Source of the DNA: Clostridia bacterium
GTDB taxonomy: Bacteria > Bacillota > Clostridia > Oscillospirales > Acutalibacteraceae
Length of the DNA: 64,000 nucleotides
Direction: 5' to 3'
Assembly (NCBI GenBank): GCA_017461235.1
Contig: JAFTYU010000003.1
Location: 1-64,000 of the forward strand
Shown: positions 61,147 to 64,000 of the stretch, in pieces
How the letters are laid out: each line of letters starts with the position of its first letter
How positions within the stretch are numbered: position 1 is the first letter of the stretch
The notes under the pieces: model-generated
Databases searched by the model: none
Told to the model about the DNA's origin: nothing
Seen by the model: the letters and a program-made list of their open reading frames with translations, nothing else
Program-made: the position numbers and the translations under genes

Positions 61147-63582
61147 TCAGATTTTCTTAAGGTCGGGAATACCCTTAATAACCTTGGGAATAGCCTTGAC
61201 TATCATAACAACGATACCTCTTACAAGGGGCTTCTTGTCGTTGAGAATATCAAGAAGCTGTTCTGCCATCTGAGGATTGAAGATACCGAAACTCATAGAA
61301 ATAAGGTTCTTGATGGGCAACTGTAAAGCAATACCCGAAGCCATACTTTCTTCACCTACGAGCTTTTTAATAAGACCTACAATCTTTGCACCGTTTTTAC
61401 CATCTGCGGAATCCTCGATTGTATTAACAAGTGTAAGATTGGGGTATGCTTTGATTTCAGAAGGCGGAAGCTCTCTGCCGAGAACGCTTACGAACTGCTC
61501 TGCGGGAACGCTCTGAACATCTGCGGTGTAATATGCAGGTGCAGATTCTCTGTAATCAGGAACAATTGCATCAACTGTTGACTCAACGTTGATTTCAGCG
61601 GTCAACTTAATATCACGGCTTGAAGCACCTACACAAATTGTGAAAGCACCACTTTCAACGTGCCAATCGTGAATATTAACGTTATAGTATGCAAAGGCTC
61701 TCTTGCCGAGCGTAACGGAAATTTCTTTTTCCTCGCCTGCTTTAAGGAACACTTTCTTGAAGCCTTTAAGTTCTTTTTCAGGTCTGTAAATTGTGCTTTC
61801 ATTATCTTTAACGTAAATCTGAGCAACTTCGGCACCGTCAACATCACCGATATTTTTAACCTTGAATGATACTGTAACTTCGTCTGTATCTTTGATGCCG
61901 TCAGCAGAAAGTTTTATATCACTGTATTCAAAGCTTGTGTATGAAAGACCGTAACCGAAAGGATAAAGAACTTCTTTGTTGGCAGAATCATAATATCTGT
62001 AACCTACAAAAACGCTCTCTCTGTATTCAACACTTGCAGTATTTCCGGGGAAGAAGTTGTAACAAGGTGTATCGGAAAGTGCTTTGGGATATGTTTCGGC
62101 AAGTTTACCGGAGGGGTTAACATCACCGAAAAGAATATCTGCCGCCGCACTGCCTGATGCTTCGCCGCCGAGAACACAGTTAAGAATACCCTTGACTTTA
62201 TCTGCCCAAGGCATTTCAATAACTGCACCGCCGGAAATTGCCACAACAACATTTTCGTTTACTGCGCTTACTGCGTCAACGAGTTTTGTATGGAGTTCAG
62301 GGATACGGATATGACGACGGTCGAAACCTTCGGACTCAAATTCTTCGGTAAGACCGATAAAGAGAATTACTGCATCCTTGCCTTTTGCAGCTTCAACTGC
62401 TTCTGCGATGAATTTTTCGTCAGTAATTTTATTCTTTTTAGCGGTTGAGTAACCGGGTGCGTAAGTAACCTTTGCTCCCTTTTCAACAATAGAATCGTAT
62501 GCACAGTCAACCTTAATAGCGTTGACTATTGAAGAACCTGCGCCCTGATAACGGGGATTCTTTGCCATTTCGCCGATAACCGCAACGTTTGCATCCTTTT
62601 TAAGGGGAAGAATCTTGCCGTCATTTTTAAGAAGAACCATACACTGACCGGCAATTTCTCTTGCTTTCTGATGGTGTGCATCTGCATCGTATGTATAATC
62701 ACCGAGAACTTCTTTGCTCTTCATAATAACGTTGAGCACATTATCAACCATTTTATCAAGGAATTCTTCGGGGATTCTGCCATCCTTAACCGCTTCAACA
62801 ATCTTTGCGTTACCCATTCCCTTGGATGTGGGCATTTCAAGTTCCTGACCGGCAAGAAGACCTGCAACACGGTCATTCTCTGCACCCCAGTCGGTAACAA
62901 TCATACCTTCGAAGCCCCATTCGTCACGAAGAACGTCTGTAAGAAGCCATTTATTTTCTGCGCAGTATGTACCGTTAAGGCGGTTATATGCGTTCATAAT
63001 TGTCCAGGGCTGAGCCTGTTTAACTGTTTTTTCAAAAGAAGTGAGATAAATTTCACGCAAAGCACGTTCATCAACAACCGTATCGCAGGTCATACGTCGT
63101 GTTTCCTGGTTGTTACCTGCAAAATGTTTGAGTGATGTACCCACACCCTTTGACTGAACGCCGTTTACGAAAGCGGCTGAAATTTCACCTGCAAGATAGG
63201 GGTCTTCAGAGAAATATTCAAAGTTTCTTCCGCAAAGGGGTGAACGTTTGATATTAGTGCCGGGTCCGAGAAGAACACTAACCTGCTCTTTAAGACATTC
63301 TTCACCAAGAAGAACGCCCATTTCATAAATAAGGTCGGGGTCCCATGAACAAGCGGTTGTAGCCGCAGTAGGATAGCAAATAGCCGGTACGCCCTTAAGG
63401 CTTGTTGCCTGGTCTTTATCCATTTTTTCTGCACGCTTTCTGATACCGTGAGGTCCGTCCGTCCACATAACAACGGGAATACCGAGTTTTTCAATCCCGG
63501 GAGTATGCCAATAATCAAGACCGGAACAGAAAGATGCTTTTTCTTCAAGTGTCATCTTTTTAATAAGGTCTGCGTGTTTCAT
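61147..63582 (-). CDS. GH3 beta-glucosidase-type enzyme
   Basis: An 811-residue cytoplasmic glycoside hydrolase of family 3. The TIM-barrel part includes LGPGTNIKRSPLCGRNFEYFSEDPYLAG, the KHFAGNNQE loop and the nucleophile Asp in VTDWGAEND (near residue 231). The second alpha/beta domain (about 320-560) and the fibronectin III-like domain (about 590-680) are complete. About 130 extra residues at the C-terminus (from TADVQSVPAEQF) end in a hydrophobic helical stretch, longer than in standard family members. No signal peptide. It has its own promoter and a good GGAGG ribosome site. Specificity between beta-glucoside and beta-xyloside cannot be read. Confidence 0.95.
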   Translation of the reverse strand: MKHADLIKKMTLEEKASFCSGLDYWHTPGIEKLGIPVVMWTDGPHGIRKRAEKMDKDQATSLKGVPAICYPTAATTACSWDPDLIYEMGVLLGEECLKEQVSVLLGPGTNIKRSPLCGRNFEYFSEDPYLAGEISAAFVNGVQSKGVGTSLKHFAGNNQETRRMTCDTVVDERALREIYLTSFEKTVKQAQPWTIMNAYNRLNGTYCAENKWLLTDVLRDEWGFEGMIVTDWGAENDRVAGLLAGQELEMPTSKGMGNAKIVEAVKDGRIPEEFLDKMVDNVLNVIMKSKEVLGDYTYDADAHHQKAREIAGQCMVLLKNDGKILPLKKDANVAVIGEMAKNPRYQGAGSSIVNAIKVDCAYDSIVEKGAKVTYAPGYSTAKKNKITDEKFIAEAVEAAKGKDAVILFIGLTEEFESEGFDRRHIRIPELHTKLVDAVSAVNENVVVAISGGAVIEMPWADKVKGILNCVLGGEASGSAAADILFGDVNPSGKLAETYPKALSDTPCYNFFPGNTASVEYRESVFVGYRYYDSANKEVLYPFGYGLSYTSFEYSDIKLSADGIKDTDEVTVSFKVKNIGDVDGAEVAQIYVKDNESTIYRPEKELKGFKKVFLKAGEEKEISVTLGKRAFAYYNVNIHDWHVESGAFTICVGASSRDIKLTAEINVESTVDAIVPDYRESAPAYYTADVQSVPAEQFVSVLGRELPPSEIKAYPNLTLVNTIEDSADGKNGAKIVGLIKKLVGEESMASGIALQLPIKNLISMSFGIFNPQMAEQLLDILNDKKPLVRGIVVMIVKAIPKVIKGIPDLKKI

Positions 63583-63622
63583 AATCTACCTCCAAAATGA
63601 ATATCTGTTCACATACAATATA

Positions 63623-63651
63623 ATAATAACATACAAAATATGGCATTTCAA
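63623..63651 (-). promoter_or_regulatory. Promoter of the GH3 gene
   Basis: On the minus strand, TTGAAA (63646-63651), 17-nt spacer, TATTAT (63623-63628). Confidence 0.72.
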
Positions 63652-63700
63652 GTATATTTATTTAGTTAAAAAGTTTCATTTTTCAACCGATAAGTGCAGA

Positions 63701-64000
63701 TTACCTTTCGGCGTATTTCTCCGCCTGTAAACGGAACATATAAGCATATTTTCCGTCAAGTGACATCAGCTCTTCATGAGAGCCGTGCTCTATTATTTCG
63801 CCGTTTTCAAGCATATATATTTCATCAGCCATAACTGTGGTAGAAAGTCTGTGAGAAATAAAAAGAACCGTTTTACTGTCCGCTGCTTTCGCCATAGACT
63901 GATTAAGAGAATATTCGGCAACAGGGTCAAGATTCGCGCTGGGCTCATCGAGAACGGCAAATGCACAATTTTTATAAAAAGCCCTTGATATTGCTATTTT
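63701..64000 (-). CDS. ABC exporter ATPase domain, C-terminal part (runs off the window)
   Basis: The last 99 codons of a gene that continues beyond base 64000, on the minus strand. They contain Walker B and D-loop AVLDEPSANLDPVAEYS and the H-loop VLFISHRLSTTVMADEIYMLENGEI, then EHGSHEELMSLDGKYAYMFRLQAEKY, the usual end of an MsbA/LmrA-type exporter (permease fused to ATPase). Nothing can be said of the membrane part. The stop codon is followed by the GH3 upstream region. Confidence 0.92.
   Translation of the reverse strand, partial: KIAISRAFYKNCAFAVLDEPSANLDPVAEYSLNQSMAKAADSKTVLFISHRLSTTVMADEIYMLENGEIIEHGSHEELMSLDGKYAYMFRLQAEKYAER

Noticed and set aside
1..64000. CRISPR arrays, tRNA or rRNA genes, insertion sequences and prophage genes.
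   Set aside because: I looked for regular short repeats with spacers, tRNA cloverleaf cores, rRNA signatures and transposase or phage motifs on both strands and saw none.

Overview
The window is about 64 kb of a low-to-moderate GC chromosome that most resembles an anaerobic gut Firmicute of the class Clostridia (Ruminococcaceae or Oscillospiraceae-like). This is inferred from: strong AGGAGG-type ribosome sites with frequent GTG and TTG starts; an oxygen-sensitive class III ribonucleotide reductase with its activase; sodium-pump decarboxylase subunits; a type I dockerin protein; BspA-type leucine-rich repeats; a WapA/Rhs-like surface protein; a ywiB-argS pair; HelD; and a Gram-positive type LexA box. 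I see no rRNA, tRNA, CRISPR array, insertion sequence or prophage. The only clearly accessory, recombining region is the left end.

Layout. 1-7986 (minus strand) is an Rhs/WapA polymorphic toxin locus: a 2158-residue secreted Rhs protein with a variable C-terminal tip, a small lipoprotein, a second small protein, and a startless fragment of another Rhs core that runs off the window. 8225-9277 is an FkbM-type methyltransferase. 9522-13529 is a complete potABCD polyamine import operon behind a long structured leader. 13564-16098 (minus) has a stand-alone E2-like acyltransferase and the beta and gamma subunits of a biotin-dependent Na+ pump, divergent from the biotin transporter bioY. 16848-21112 (minus) pairs a GH38 alpha-mannosidase with an unclassified helical protein. 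21447-22706 is an orphan EctB-type aminotransferase whose leader carries two copies of a conserved bulged hairpin. 23057-25666 is a secreted LRR/FN3 protein. 25732-27498 (minus) has an Asp-box sialidase-like protein and deoC. 27663-30895 is ddl, a DUF1934 protein and argS.

30944-33082 (minus) has a membrane NAGPA-type protein and a PHP phosphoesterase. 33170-38287 (minus) is an anaerobic dNTP module: nrdG, a sirtuin, nrdD with a fused redoxin domain, and a thioredoxin reductase-like flavoprotein, with NrdR-like boxes at the nrdD promoter. 38498-40363 encodes two related secreted proteins with the same Cys/His module. 40524-44248 is a GntR (YtrA-type) regulator with an ABC transporter. 44304-50379 (minus) is a five-gene run malQ, HAD phosphatase, dockerin protein, glpK, rmuC. 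50536-51951 (minus) is a radical SAM/SPASM protein. 52155-55174 is an MFS sugar transporter with a DUF4091 glycosidase-like protein. 55212-58058 (minus) holds HelD and an autoregulated lexA. 58175-61101 has a polysaccharide deacetylase, a condensation-fold acyltransferase and a zinc-ribbon membrane protein. 61147-63582 (minus) is a GH3 enzyme, and the end of an ABC exporter lies at the right edge.

Together the genes describe a strict anaerobe that takes up glycan fragments and cleaves them inside the cell (GH38, GH3, GH77, Asp-box and DUF4091 enzymes, none with a signal peptide) and displays repeat-rich surface proteins. The parts most likely to be new are the tandem hairpin leader before the EctB-like gene, the Rhs tip with its lipoprotein partner, the paired Cys/His secreted proteins, and the nrd module with its redoxin fusion.
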